Assembly: GCF_000422305.1 (NCBI RefSeq)
Contig: NZ_AULN01000013.1
Span: 248,001 to 312,000 of the forward strand
Direction of reading: 5' to 3'
Length of the DNA stretch: 64,000 bases
DNA from: Luteimonas mephitis DSM 12574
Lineage (GTDB): Bacteria; Pseudomonadota; Gammaproteobacteria; Xanthomonadales; Xanthomonadaceae
Shown: one piece after another, positions 48,701 through 56,435 of the stretch
Position numbering within the stretch: position 1 is the first letter of the stretch
How the letters are laid out: the number at the start of each line of letters is the position of its first letter
Translations under genes and position numbers: made by a program
The notes under the pieces: model-generated
Seen by the model: only the letters and a program-made list of their open reading frames with translations
Database searches by the model: none
Told to the model about the DNA's origin: nothing

Positions 48701-49216
48701 CGCGAACACCGCCATCAGCGCCGCCACGTACAGGGCCGGGTCGCCGAGCGCCGAATGCGACACCGCGCGCCCGCCGAGCACGCCCAGGCTCACCGCGACC
48801 GCCTTGTACTGCAGCGCCAGGTACGGCACCGCCGCGATCAGCGCGATCACCGACACCATCGCCGCCAGCCGCTGCGAGCGGCCGTAGCGCGCGGCGATGA
48901 AGTCGGCGATCGAGACCGTGCCCTGCGTCTGCGCGACCAGAGCCAGGCGCTCGAGGATGCGCCAGCCGAACAGCAGCATCAGCAGCGGGCCGAGGTAGAT
49001 CGGGAAGTAGCCGATGCCGGTCCGCGCCGCGGTGCCGACCGCGCCGTAGAACGTCCACGACGAGCAGTACACCGCCAGCGACAGGCTGTAGACCAGCGGC
49101 CGTAGCCAGGTGTTGCCCTGCGAATACTGCGGGTGGCGGTCGCCCCACCACGCCACCACGAACAGCAGCGCGGCGTAGGCCACGGAAACCAGCAGCAGGA
49201 TCCAGCCAGGCAGCAT
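45767..49216 (-). CDS. crbS: Hybrid sensor histidine kinase with N-terminal sodium:solute symporter domain (CrbS-like)
   Basis: 1149 residues in four parts. Residues 1-~520: SLC5/SSS symporter-like domain with about 13 helices (start PGWILLLVSVAYAALLFVV, then GAVGTAARTGIGYFPIYLGP). A PAS domain follows (VSVVDHDMRLVSWNRRY, MLYVGRP). Then a coiled coil and HisKA box (FLAALSHDVLQPLNAARLF, His about residue 798), and HATPase with DTGPGIPDHHLGQIFEEF and EQGLGLGLSICQRI. The C-terminus is a receiver domain (DNDSDILAGMAALL; Asp about 1077 in LLVDYHL). This layout is CrbS, whose partner CrbR controls acs. The regulator is encoded 18 kb away next to acs. GAGGG precedes ATG 49216. A broken copy of its receiver end lies at 37062. 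Pairing is by architecture. Confidence 0.87.
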   Translation of the reverse strand: MLPGWILLLVSVAYAALLFVVAWWGDRHPQYSQGNTWLRPLVYSLSLAVYCSSWTFYGAVGTAARTGIGYFPIYLGPLLMLLFGWRILERLALVAQTQGTVSIADFIAARYGRSQRLAAMVSVIALIAAVPYLALQYKAVAVSLGVLGGRAVSHSALGDPALYVAALMAVFAILYGTRQVDASEHRPGMMLAIALESMVKLVALVAVGIFAISWFSSRDLHLVEATRSLLVEHRPVGFIGQTLLAFAAIICLPRQFHVAVVECVEVADIRRARWMFGTYLAVISLMVLPIASAGVALFNGDPDVAPDSIVLALPLAEGRDWLALAAYIGGFSAATGMVIVASVALATMVSNDLVMPPLLRRGWAQRHGGNVASTVLWIRRIAIVCFAAMAYGYYRVSGSDTTLAAYGLMSFAAVAQFAPALIGGLYWRGASRQGVEAGLLLGFAAWLYTLLLPALTDAGWFDRGWIDHGPFNIGWLRPRQLFGLVGWDSLTHGTFWSLLLNIGALFLVSARWRPGFDERLRNAPFLDPYATRPALVPGASHSGVQVADLLALAARIVGEQPARRAFAEQAEARGDALAPHAPADRHWVQFTERMLAAAIGSSSARLVLTRALKGSGMDVAEVVAVLDEAGQEMRFNREILSSTLENLGQGVSVVDHDMRLVSWNRRYQEMFEYPDGMLYVGRPAADLIRYNAERGELGRSEAVDDDVQAQVDKRIGYMRAGSPHVFERVRASGQVIEMRGQPLPGGGYVTSYSDVTDYKRVESALREVNETLEQRVAARTREATDAQQSRTRFLAALSHDVLQPLNAARLFTSALREAEEPAEQRHLAERVDTSLRAAEELLDGLLDVSRLDAGALQPEPTDFDAGELLRELAAQYAPMAAARGIDLRLHLRPTPVRSDRRLLRRVLQNFLANALRYTREGRIVLATRARGDRVELQVWDTGPGIPDHHLGQIFEEFMRYEQPTNWGEQGLGLGLSICQRISHILDQPMHVRSTPGRGSMFSIFVPRAHGPVAALEQSRGGLPDSLSGMRVLCVDNDSDILAGMAALLGRWQVEVLRAATVDEALAKMADKPDVLLVDYHLHDRLDGLDTLDALREGHPHLPGALVTADGSDTLKQAARARGYRVLTKPIKPASLRAFLAAQRNQATRA

Positions 49217-49287
49217 GCGGTGCCCTCGACGGCGACAGGGCGAGTGTAGCCGGGAGCCCGGCGTGCGCGATCGTGTCCGGCACTTTT

Positions 49288-49360
49288 GTAGGAGCGGCTT
49301 CAGCCGCGAGCTCTTGATCTTCGCAGCGCCTGGAGAGCTCGCCGCTGAGGCCGCTCCTAC
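49288..49360. repeat. GTAG-headed REP palindrome upstream of crbS
   Basis: GTAGGAGCGGCTTCAGCCGC at the left and its imperfect complement ending GGCCGCTCCTAC at the right enclose a short core. The GTAG tetranucleotide at each outer end and the GGAGCGGC stem match the SMAG-type REPs of Stenotrophomonas and relatives. It lies 72 bases upstream of the crbS ATG, so it may also affect the 5' end of that transcript. Confidence 0.75.
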
Positions 49361-49543
49361 GAAAGACTGGAGCGGGCGCAGGCAAAAGAAAACGCGCCTT
49401 GCGGCGAGTGTTCTCCAAAGCTCAAAGGCGCTGGATTCCGACTGGAGTATTGGGGATGACGCATCGGCACAGGCGAACGTGCGACGTGTGGGCAAACAGA
49501 AATCCGCCATGGGGCGGGCTTCTTCGGAGCTCGGGTCGCTGGT

Positions 49544-49703
49544 CCCCGGCTAAAGCACTCGGGGATGACGATTCGCTGGCGCCATCGCTGCGCGTTGGCT
49601 GGTCGGCGAAAAGCAAAGGCCCGCCTTGCGGCGGGCCCTGGATCCCCGATTGAAGCGCTCGGGGATGACGATTTGCCGGCGCCAACGCTATCGCGTTGGC
49701 TGG
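49544..49703. repeat. Pair of ~59-base direct repeats downstream of rpmG
   Basis: Two copies at about 49544-49602 and 49644-49703 read CCCCGRYTRAAGCRCTCGGG, then GATGACGATT, GCGCCA and CGTTGGCTGG, spaced 100 bases apart. A weaker third relative (GGATTCCGACTGGAGTATTG then GGGATGACG) lies near 49433-49465. They read like remnants of a dispersed intergenic repeat. Together with the REP they fill the 494-base gap between crbS and rpmG. Confidence 0.55.
49607..49637 (-). terminator. Rho-independent terminator of the rpmB-rpmG transcript
   Basis: On the minus strand GGCCCGCC, loop GCAA, GGCGGGCC and then TTTGCTTTT. The 8-bp stem with GNRA-like loop lies 74 bases past the rpmG stop. A second, weaker hairpin with TTTTCTTTT follows near 49385-49405. 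Confidence 0.75.
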
Positions 49704-49710
49704 AAGATCG

Positions 49711-49875
49711 TCACTTGATCTTGCCTTCCTTGTAGATCACGTGCTTTCGCACGACGGGGTCGTACTTCTTGACCTCCATCTTGCCGGGCGTGTTCTTCTT
49801 GTTCTTGTCGGTGGTGTAGAAGTGGCCGGTGTTGGCCGAGGAGATCAGACGGATCTTGTCGCGCTTGGTAGCCAT
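49711..49875 (-). CDS. rpmG: Ribosomal protein L33 (bL33)
   Basis: 54 residues, too short for a standard reading-frame cut-off. Starts [12 protein letters not shown], then [14 protein letters not shown] and ends [19 protein letters not shown] in the usual way. This is the zinc-free type (no Cys-x2-Cys pairs), so it does not depend on zinc. GAGGAGGACACC before the ATG is a strong ribosome-binding site. It follows rpmB after 10 bases, the usual rpmBG operon. Component of the 50S subunit near the E site. Confidence 0.97.
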   Translation of the reverse strand: MATKRDKIRLISSANTGHFYTTDKNKKNTPGKMEVKKYDPVVRKHVIYKEGKIK

Positions 49876-49885
49876 GGTGTCCTCC

Positions 49886-50122
49886 TCAGACCTTTTCGCC
49901 GCGGGCGCGGAGGTCGGCCAGAACGACGTCGATGCCGTTCTTGTCGATGGTGCGCATGGCGGCTGCGGAAACGCGCAGTTTCACCCAACGGTTCTCACTG
50001 GCGACCCAGAAGCGGCGCTCGTGCAGGTTGGGGAGGAAACGACGACGGGTTTTGTTGTTGGCGTGCGAGACGTTGTTGCCGCTCATCACGCGCTTGCCGG
50101 TGACCTGACAAGTCCGGGACAT
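49886..50122 (-). CDS. rpmB: Ribosomal protein L28 (bL28)
   Basis: 78 residues, standard length. [20 protein letters not shown] at the N-terminus and [14 protein letters not shown] are the family hallmarks; ends [14 protein letters not shown] lies 6 bases before the ATG at 50122. First gene of rpmB-rpmG. A single cysteine near the N-terminus (TCQVTG) remains from the zinc-type L28 but the partner cysteines are lacking. Confidence 0.97.
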   Translation of the reverse strand: MSRTCQVTGKRVMSGNNVSHANNKTRRRFLPNLHERRFWVASENRWVKLRVSAAAMRTIDKNGIDVVLADLRARGEKV

Positions 50123-50529
50123 GACGCACCTCGAAGTAAGTTGTTGTCGCCCATGGCCTGGGAGACGGCGGCCCCGGCGCACCCCGGATGGGAAGGCGCC
50201 ACGCAAGACGGGTTGGATCCTCGCTGCCGGCGGCGGGCCGGAATCGCGCTTCCGGGCCCACCCGGTCACAGGCCTGGAAGGGCCGACCGGACGCAGTGAG
50301 CCGCGCATTATGCCGGCAGGCGGCGCCCCGGGCAAGGATTTGCGGGTGCCGGGCACCTCAATTCACTGCCCGGGGGAGCGGCGACAGCCCCGCGCTTTCC
50401 GCGCTGCCGGCCGGCGCCACCGCCTGCGCCGCGCCGGAGCGGGCCTGCCCAATCCCGTCCCGCAGCCGGCCCCGGGGCCGTGCCTCGGCGCCGCGCGCGA
50501 GCCGGCGAGCACGGCCCGTTCGCCGCGGG
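50123..50529. other. Intergenic region upstream of rpmB
   Basis: About 400 very GC-rich bases between rpmB and the DUF885 gene on the same strand. Open frames exist on both strands but have no start signals or recognisable products. The rpmBG promoter must lie within the part next to 50123; the sequence ACTTACTTCG just before the gene on the minus strand is the only AT-richer stretch, and no clear -10/-35 pair is visible. Confidence 0.3.
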
Positions 50530-52395
50530 TCAGCGGCTGGCGCCCGCGGCGGCGGCGGGCACCCCGGACGCCACGATCCCGGCTTCGGCGATATACGCCC
50601 GCACCTGGCTTTCCAGCACCGGCAGCGGCACCGAGCCCTGCGCCAGCACCACGTCGTGGAACCGCTTCAGGTCGAAGCGCGGCCCGAGCGCCTGTTCGGC
50701 CTCCTTGCGCAGTCGCGAGATGGCCAGCTCGCCGAGCTTGTAGCTCAGCGCCTGCGCCGGCCACGAGATGTAGCGGTCGACCTCGGTGGTGACCTCGTGC
50801 TCGGACAGCGCGGTGCGGTCGCGCAGGTAGGCCAGCGCCTGGTCGCGGGTCCAGCCCTTGTGGTGCACGCCGGTGTCGATGACCAGCCGGCAGGCGCGCC
50901 ACATGGCGTAGGTCAGGCGGCCGAAGTCCTCGTAGGGCGTCTGGTAGATGCCCATGTCCACGCCGAGGTCCTCGCTGTACAGGCCCCAGCCCTCGCCGTA
51001 GGCGGAGATGTAGTTCTTGCGCCGGAACGCCGGCTGCGCGTCCTGTTCGCGGGCCAGCGAGCCCTGCAGCGAGTGGCCGGGCGCCGATTCGTGCAGGGTC
51101 AGCGCCGGCAGGTTGTACAGCGGGCGCGAGGGCAGGTCGTAGGTGTTGACCCAGTAGGTGTCGGCGCCGCCGCGGCCTGCGGTCCAGAACGGCGCGATGT
51201 CGTCCGGCACCGGCACGATGGTGAAGCGCCCGCGCGGCAGGGTGCCGATGATCTTGCCGATCTCGCCATCCACGCGCTTGCTGATCCATGCGGCGCGGCG
51301 CAGCAGTTCTTCCGGCGTCCTGGCGTAGAACTGCGGATCGGTGCGCAGGAAGTGCAGGAACGCGGCGAACGTGTCCTTGCCGGCCGGCGCCTTGAAGCCG
51401 ACCTCGCGGATGATCGCGTCCATCTCGGCCTGGATCCGGGCCACCTCGCGCAGGCCGACCTGGTGGATTTCCTCCGGCGTCAGGTCCAGCGTGGTGTATT
51501 CGCGGATCTGCTGCCGGTACCAGGCCTCGCCGCCGGGCATGGCCTCGGCGGCGAGCGTGTCGCGCGCGTTGGGCACGTATTCCTCGCGGAAGAACGTGAG
51601 CAGCTTGCCGAAGGCCGGGATCAGCCGTTCGCCGATCGCCTTGCGCGCGTCGGCGCGCAGCTGTTCCTGCTCCGCTTCCGGGATCGACGCAGGCATCTTC
51701 TCGAACGGCTTCCAGAACGCCGACTGTTCGGGGTCGTCGAGTTCGGCGACGTTGGCGATCGACACGTCACGCCCGGCCAGTACCGCCTTCGGCACGCTGA
51801 AGCCGCGCGCAAGGCCCGCGCGCATGTTTTCGACCTGCTGGTCGAAGTAGCGCGGCACGTCGGCCAGGCGGCCGATGTAGTTGCGGTAGGCGCGCGCGTC
51901 GCGCATCGGCCGGCGCGCCATGAACGCCAGGTTCGACCAGAACGAGCTGTCGGAATTGAACGGCATCTCGTAGTCGCGGAAGCGGACGCTGGCGGCGAGG
52001 TTTTCGACCTGTGGCCTGTAGACGGCAAAGTTGATCCGTTCGGCGGGCGACAGCGTGGCCGGGTCGACGCCCTGCAGCTTTTCCAGCACGCCGTCCCACA
52101 TCGCCAGGCGGCGCTGCTGCGCGGCGGCGCCGACGTCGGGCAGGCGCGGCAGGTCGGCGCCGCCTTCATCGTCCTCGTCGCCGGCGATGCCGAACTCGCG
52201 CTCGCGCCAGGCCCATTCGGCTTCGTAGATGGCGCGGAACGCCGCGTCGGCGGCGGACGCTGCGGAGGAGGCAGGCGTGGTGGCGGTGTCCGCGGCGAGT
52301 GCGGACGCGGTGAGCGGCGCGGCCAGCGCGATTGCGAGCACGCAGGACAGTCGAATTTGGTTCAAGGCAGGAACCCCCGGGAAATATCTCCCCAT
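50530..52395 (-). CDS. DUF885 family exported protein, probable metallopeptidase
   Basis: 621 residues. Signal peptide LSCVLAIALAAPLTASALA. The conserved DUF885 core has HESAPGHSLQ (H-E-x3-H-like metal site), then ISAYGEGWGLYSE, with Glu as the likely third ligand, and YLRDRTALSEHEVTTEVDRY. Sequence logic resembles gluzincin (thermolysin-like) carboxypeptidases and the family is annotated as putative peptidase; activity is unproven. ATG 52395 gives ten residues before the signal peptide; a TTG at 52365 (LNQIRLSC) would give a more typical signal and cannot be ruled out. It ends before a 407-base gap to rpmB. Confidence 0.8.
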   Translation of the reverse strand: MGRYFPGVPALNQIRLSCVLAIALAAPLTASALAADTATTPASSAASAADAAFRAIYEAEWAWREREFGIAGDEDDEGGADLPRLPDVGAAAQQRRLAMWDGVLEKLQGVDPATLSPAERINFAVYRPQVENLAASVRFRDYEMPFNSDSSFWSNLAFMARRPMRDARAYRNYIGRLADVPRYFDQQVENMRAGLARGFSVPKAVLAGRDVSIANVAELDDPEQSAFWKPFEKMPASIPEAEQEQLRADARKAIGERLIPAFGKLLTFFREEYVPNARDTLAAEAMPGGEAWYRQQIREYTTLDLTPEEIHQVGLREVARIQAEMDAIIREVGFKAPAGKDTFAAFLHFLRTDPQFYARTPEELLRRAAWISKRVDGEIGKIIGTLPRGRFTIVPVPDDIAPFWTAGRGGADTYWVNTYDLPSRPLYNLPALTLHESAPGHSLQGSLAREQDAQPAFRRKNYISAYGEGWGLYSEDLGVDMGIYQTPYEDFGRLTYAMWRACRLVIDTGVHHKGWTRDQALAYLRDRTALSEHEVTTEVDRYISWPAQALSYKLGELAISRLRKEAEQALGPRFDLKRFHDVVLAQGSVPLPVLESQVRAYIAEAGIVASGVPAAAAGASR

Positions 52396-52449
52396 CCTAT
52401 CCGCGCCCCGGATTTCGTGCCCATGGCGAAAGTCCGTTGCGCGGCCGGC

Positions 52450-52797
52450 TCAGTGGCTGGCGCGGTCGCGGTTCCAGCCGCGGTGGCGGATGTCCAGGTA
52501 CAGGCTGTAGGCCGCGGTGAAGGCGGGGAACAGGTTCTGCACCACGCCGACCGAGTCCTGCTTCTGCGAGAACACGAAATAGCTCAGCGTCATCACGCTG
52601 CCGACCAGGCTCATGTACCAGAACAGGCGCGGGATCACCGGCTTGCGGTGCCTGCGCGACGCGAGGAACTGCACCACCCAGCGGCCGCCGAACATCAGTG
52701 CGCCGGTCAGCCCGATCAGCTTCCATGGCGACATGTGCAGGCCGGTCCATGCGAGCCACTCGATCGGGCTGTTCATGAAATCGGTGGCGGGGATCAT
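52450..52797 (-). CDS. LAB_N domain membrane protein (lipid-A-disaccharide synthase N-terminal-like)
   Basis: 115 residues with three membrane helices (WKLIGLTGALMFGGRWVVQF, LFWYMSLVGSVMTLSYFVF, VVQNLFPAFTAAYSLYLDI). The pattern FGGRWVVQFLASRRHRKPVIP...FWYMSLVGS is the PF07578 domain. GGAG lies 9 bases before the ATG at 52797. It commonly pairs with a DPM1-like glycosyltransferase, encoded here just upstream on the same strand, and is thought to take part in lipid-linked sugar transfer at the inner membrane; direct evidence is lacking. Confidence 0.88.
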   Translation of the reverse strand: MIPATDFMNSPIEWLAWTGLHMSPWKLIGLTGALMFGGRWVVQFLASRRHRKPVIPRLFWYMSLVGSVMTLSYFVFSQKQDSVGVVQNLFPAFTAAYSLYLDIRHRGWNRDRASH

Positions 52798-52826
52798 CGA
52801 CGGTACTCCGGGGCGTGCCTTGGGGT

Positions 52827-52898
52827 GTCATCCCGGTTCCCGTGGAGGCAGGGTCGATCCGGGCGTGGAAAAGATCCCCTGCTGCGCCGGGGATGACA
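52827..52898. repeat. Inverted repeat in the GT2/LAB_N gap
   Basis: GTCATCCCGG at 52827-52836 is mirrored by CCGGGGATGAC at 52888-52898 around a core with CCCGT..., the same GGGATGAC word that recurs in the repeats near 49570 and 49665. It is probably another member of a dispersed intergenic repeat; evidence is limited to one imperfect inverted pair. Confidence 0.4.
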
Positions 52899-52953
52899 AG
52901 CCGGGTCCGGGACGAGGCCCGTGCCCCGCGCAGCCGCCGCGCGGCGCAGGCGC

Positions 52954-53694
52954 TCAGTCGGCTTCCTCGACGGCGGTGACCTTGCTGCGGCGGATCAGCC
53001 ATGCCACGCCGCGCAGGTCGCCGATGCCCACCAGCGCGCGGTTGAGGTTGTTGTACTTCGATACGCCGGTGGTGCGGTGGCGATGGTTCACCGGCACGCT
53101 GGTGGTTTGCCAGCCGGCGCGCTGCATCAGCGCCGGCAGGTAGCGGTGCATGTGGTCGAAATACGGCAGGTCGAGGAAGGCGGCGCGTTCGAACAGTTTG
53201 ATCCCGCAGCCGGTGTCGGGGGTGTCGTCGCGCAGCATCCGCGAGCGGATCGCGTTGGCCCACTTCGATGCCCAGCGCTTGCTGCCCGAGTCCTGGCGGT
53301 TGACGCGCCAGCCGGCGAACAGCTTGACCTCGGCCGGCGACAGCGCGCGCTGCGCGAGCAGCCCGGGAATGTCGGCCGGATCGTTCTGGCCGTCGCCGTC
53401 GAGGGTCGCGATCCACGCCCCGCGCGCGGCCTTCACGCCGTTGCGGATCGCGGTGCTCTGGCCGCTCTGAACGGCGTGGCGCAGCACCCGCAGCTCGGGC
53501 GTTGCGGCCCTCAGGCGCTGCAGCGCGTCGAAGGTGCCGTCGCGCGAATGATCGTCGACGTAGACGATTTCGAAGTCGCCGCCGTCATCCGCCGCGCGTC
53601 CGCGCAGCGCGGCCAGTATCTCGGCGACCAGCGGCGCGACGTTGTCCTGCTCGTTGAACACCGGGACGACGATGGACAGCTGCGGTGTGCTCAT
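52954..53694 (-). CDS. DPM1-like family 2 glycosyltransferase
   Basis: 246 residues. GT-A fold: LSIVVPVFNEQDNVAPLV, IVYVDDHSRDGT, DxD-type motif LDGDGQNDP, GWRVNRQDS and CGIKLFERAAFLDLPYFDHMHRY. No membrane anchor follows, as in soluble dolichol-phosphate mannose synthase-like enzymes that load a sugar on a polyprenyl phosphate. Followed on the same strand by the LAB_N membrane protein, its usual partner. Comes 55 bases after parB. Likely a lipid A or cell-surface modification function; the sugar is unknown. Confidence 0.9.
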   Translation of the reverse strand: MSTPQLSIVVPVFNEQDNVAPLVAEILAALRGRAADDGGDFEIVYVDDHSRDGTFDALQRLRAATPELRVLRHAVQSGQSTAIRNGVKAARGAWIATLDGDGQNDPADIPGLLAQRALSPAEVKLFAGWRVNRQDSGSKRWASKWANAIRSRMLRDDTPDTGCGIKLFERAAFLDLPYFDHMHRYLPALMQRAGWQTTSVPVNHRHRTTGVSKYNNLNRALVGIGDLRGVAWLIRRSKVTAVEEAD

Positions 53695-53749
53695 GGATGG
53701 TGGCGGACGGGAGCGATGGGAGCCGGACGGCGCGCGTGCAGGTTCGTGC

Positions 53750-54658
53750 TCAGGCCTTGGCGCGCAGCCGTTCGAGCACGCCGTCGAGCGTGTCCAGGTC
53801 GCTGTAGTGGATCACCAGCCGGCCCTTGCCGCCGCGACCGTGGACCACGCTGACCCGGGTGCCGAGCGATTCGGACAGCTCGGTTTCGAGCGAGGCGATG
53901 TCGGCCTGCGGGCGCGCCTTGCCGCCGCCGGCCTTCTTCGCGGCCACGGGCAGCTTGCCGGCCGCGAACTGCTGCGCGCGGTGCTCCACCTCGCGCACCG
54001 ACCAGCCGTTCTCGGCCGCGTCCGAGGCCAGCTTGCTGGCCAGTTCCGGCGACAGCGTCAGCAGCGCGCGGGCGTGGCCCATCTCCAGTCGCCGCGCTTC
54101 GAGCAGCGCGCGGATCGCCGGCGGCAGCTCCAGCAGCCGCAGCAGGTTGGACACCGCCGCGCGCGAGCGCCCGACCGCGCCCGCGGCCTGCGCGTGGGTG
54201 AGGTCGAATTCGTCGATCAGCCGCTGCAGCGCCTGCGCTTCCTCCAGCGGGTTGAGGTCCTCGCGCTGGATGTTCTCGATCAGCGCCATCGCCACCACGG
54301 TGCGGTCGTCGGCGCGGCGCACCACCGCCGGGATCTCGGCCAGCCCGGCCAGGCGCGAGGCGCGCCAGCGGCGTTCGCCGGCGATGATCTCGAAGGTGCG
54401 GTCGGGCAGCTCGCGCACCACGATCGGCTGGATCACGCCCTGGGCGCGGATCGACTCGGCCAGTTCGTCGAGCTTGTCCTGGTCCCACTGCTTGCGCGGC
54501 TGGTACTTGCCCGGCGCGATCGCATCGACCGGCAGCGCGCGCAGGGTGTCGCCCGGGGTGGCTTCCAGCGCCGGGGCCTCGGCCGCGGCCTTGGGGCCCA
54601 GCAGGGCTTCCAGGCCCCGGCCGAGGCCGCGCTTCTTGGCGGGCGCCTTGGCGCTCAT
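53750..54658 (-). CDS. parB: Chromosome partitioning protein ParB
   Basis: 302 residues. CTP-binding/ParB domain with GKYQPRKQWDQ, GERRWRASRLAGL and ENIQREDLNPLEEAQAL; HTH DLTHAQAAGAVGRSRAAVSNLLRLL; C-terminal dimerisation domain ending LVIHYSDLDTLDGVLERL. The N-terminus (KKRGLGRGLEALLG) is the ParA-interacting motif. ATG 54658 overlaps the parA stop (ATGA). Loads at parS near oriC and spreads as a clamp. I did not find a 16-bp parS consensus in the window. Confidence 0.97.
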   Translation of the reverse strand: MSAKAPAKKRGLGRGLEALLGPKAAAEAPALEATPGDTLRALPVDAIAPGKYQPRKQWDQDKLDELAESIRAQGVIQPIVVRELPDRTFEIIAGERRWRASRLAGLAEIPAVVRRADDRTVVAMALIENIQREDLNPLEEAQALQRLIDEFDLTHAQAAGAVGRSRAAVSNLLRLLELPPAIRALLEARRLEMGHARALLTLSPELASKLASDAAENGWSVREVEHRAQQFAAGKLPVAAKKAGGGKARPQADIASLETELSESLGTRVSVVHGRGGKGRLVIHYSDLDTLDGVLERLRAKA

Positions 54659-55482
54659 GCCGGGTTCTCCATCGGTGCGGGTTCCTGTTGCCTGCTGGTT
54701 TCGCGCTGGCCTTTCTCGCGTTCGCGCTGGCGCCGCAGCAGCTCGCCGGCCAGGCCCAGATAGGCGACCGAGCCGCGGCTGCCGCGGTCGTAGCCGACGA
54801 TGCTCTGGCCGTGGCTGGGCGCCTCGGCCAGGCGCACGTTGCGCGGCACGATGGTGCGGAAGACCTTGTCGCCGAAATGGTTGGTGAGTTCGAGCGAGAC
54901 CGCGTTGGCCAGGTTGTTGCGCACGTCGAACATGGTCCGCAGCACGCCCTCGATCTCCAGCCCCGGGTTGAGCCGCGCCTTGAGCGCGTCGATGGTCTGC
55001 AGCAGCGCGGTCAGCCCTTCGAGCGCGTAGTACTCGCACTGCATCGGCACCAGCACCGAGTCGGCGGCGGTCAGCGCGTTCAAGGTGAGCAGCGACAGCG
55101 CGGGCGGGCAGTCGATGATGATGAAGTCGTAGTCCGGGCGCAGCGGGTCGAGCGCGCGCTTGAGGCGCTGCTCGCGGCCCTCCTCGTCCATCAGCTCGAT
55201 CTCGGCCGCGGTCAGGTCGGTGTTGCCCGGCATCAGGTCCAGCCCTTCGGGCGTGCGCACGATCGCGTCGCGCGCGTGCACTTCCTCCAGCAGCACGTCG
55301 CAGGTCGAGGCCTGCACTTCGCGCTTGTCCACGCCGCTGCCCATGGTGGCGTTGCCCTGCGCATCCAGGTCGACCAGCAGCACGCGCTTGGGCGTGCGCG
55401 ACAGCGCCGCGGCAAGGTTCACCGCCGTCGTCGTCTTTCCGACGCCGCCTTTCTGGTTGGCGATGGCGATGATGCGGGCCAT
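54655..55482 (-). CDS. parA: Chromosome partitioning ATPase ParA
   Basis: 275 residues. Deviant Walker A NQKGGVGKTTTAVNL, the activating Asp motif LLVDLDAQGNAT and Walker B FIIIDCPPALSLLT. Chromosomal ParA/Soj without an N-terminal DNA-binding extension, which distinguishes it from plasmid type Ia. The C-terminal ~20 residues are a charged tail (QREREKGQRETSRQ). Start at 55482. Lies downstream of rsmG, the common oriC-near order rsmG-parA-parB. Confidence 0.97.
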   Translation of the reverse strand: MARIIAIANQKGGVGKTTTAVNLAAALSRTPKRVLLVDLDAQGNATMGSGVDKREVQASTCDVLLEEVHARDAIVRTPEGLDLMPGNTDLTAAEIELMDEEGREQRLKRALDPLRPDYDFIIIDCPPALSLLTLNALTAADSVLVPMQCEYYALEGLTALLQTIDALKARLNPGLEIEGVLRTMFDVRNNLANAVSLELTNHFGDKVFRTIVPRNVRLAEAPSHGQSIVGYDRGSRGSVAYLGLAGELLRRQREREKGQRETSRQQEPAPMENPA

Positions 55483-55676
55483 GGGGTCCGGAGCCTCGGT
55501 GCGTAGGGTGCGGACGCGGGCGCGGGCCAGCGATCCGGGCCGATGATTATGCATCACCCCAGCCGCCTGCCCCGGGGACGGGGCCATGGCTGGCGGCCGG
55601 CGCGTGGCCGTCCGCCCCCGGCCTGGCGGCGCACGGCACGCGCGGCGGTCGATGCCGGCGGCGCGCGCGGCTGTCT

Positions 55677-56324
55677 TCAGTGCGGTGCCCGGCCGACCAC
55701 GACCAGGTGCCGCTCCGCGGCCAGCCCCGGCACGACCAGCGGATGCACGGCCTGCACCTGCCAGCCGGGCGGCAGCGCGGCGATCTCGTCGTCCGGCACC
55801 ACGCCTTTCATGGCCAGCAGCCGTCCGCCCGGGCGCAGCAGGTGTGCGCCGGCGGCGAGCAGGTCGGCCAGGGCCGCCATCGCGCGCGCGGTGATGGCGT
55901 CGAACGCGCCCGGCTGCGCCAGCGCTTCGGCGCGCGATTCGGCCACCCGCACGTTGCCCAGCGCCAGCGTGCGCGCCGCCTCGCGCAGGAAGCGCGCCTT
56001 CTTGCCGTTGGACTCGACCAGGGTGACCTGCAGCGCCGGCACCGCGATCGCCAGCGGGATGCCCGGCAGGCCGGCGCCGCTGCCGAGGTCGGCCAGGTTG
56101 CCCAGGTCGCGCACGAAGGGTTGCATCGCCAGCGAATCGAGCAGGTGCAGCGACACCATCGCGCGCGGGTCGCGGATCGCGGTGAGGTTGTAGGTGCGGT
56201 TCCAGCGGTCGAGCAGGGCGAGGTAGGCCAGCAGCGGCACGGCCAGCGCGGCGTCGAGGCCGAGTGCGGCGAGGCCGGCGTCGAGTTCGGCGCGCAGGGC
56301 GGGATCGGAGGCAGCAGCATTCAT
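55677..56324 (-). CDS. rsmG: 16S rRNA (guanine-527-N7)-methyltransferase RsmG
   Basis: 215 residues. SAM site [16 protein letters not shown], then [35 protein letters not shown] and the KGVVPDDEI motif. Methylates G527 of 16S rRNA; loss gives low-level streptomycin resistance. ATG 56324 gives the usual MNAAASDP... start. Neighbours parA/parB lie 195 bases downstream; mnmG, often next to it, is not here; a REP element and a phosphopantetheinyl transferase replace it. Confidence 0.96.
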   Translation of the reverse strand: MNAAASDPALRAELDAGLAALGLDAALAVPLLAYLALLDRWNRTYNLTAIRDPRAMVSLHLLDSLAMQPFVRDLGNLADLGSGAGLPGIPLAIAVPALQVTLVESNGKKARFLREAARTLALGNVRVAESRAEALAQPGAFDAITARAMAALADLLAAGAHLLRPGGRLLAMKGVVPDDEIAALPPGWQVQAVHPLVVPGLAAERHLVVVGRAPH

Positions 56325-56333
56325 CGGCACATT

Positions 56334-56435
56334 GTAGGAGCGGCCCACGGCCGCGAGCTCTTGCCGTTGCTCTCTTCCGCAGAGGCAGGCGAGGGCTCGA
56401 CGAAGCAAGAGCTCGCGGCCATGGGCCGCTCCTAC
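56334..56435. repeat. GTAG-headed REP palindrome overlapping the PPTase stop codon
   Basis: GTAGGAGCGGCCCACGGCCG at the left and CGGCCATGGGCCGCTCCTAC at the right form long imperfect arms with a core that also contains GAGCTCTTG/CAAGAGCTC. The outermost right bases CTAC supply, on the minus strand, the TAG stop codon of the PPTase gene at 56432. It also lies 10 bases upstream of the rsmG start. Confidence 0.78.

Noticed and set aside
49544-49703. CRISPR array
   Set aside because: Only two or three imperfect repeats with unequal spacing and no cas genes.
53750-55482. A parS site or oriC in the window
   Set aside because: I looked for the TGTTTCACGTGAAACA consensus and clusters of DnaA boxes around rsmG-parAB and saw none.
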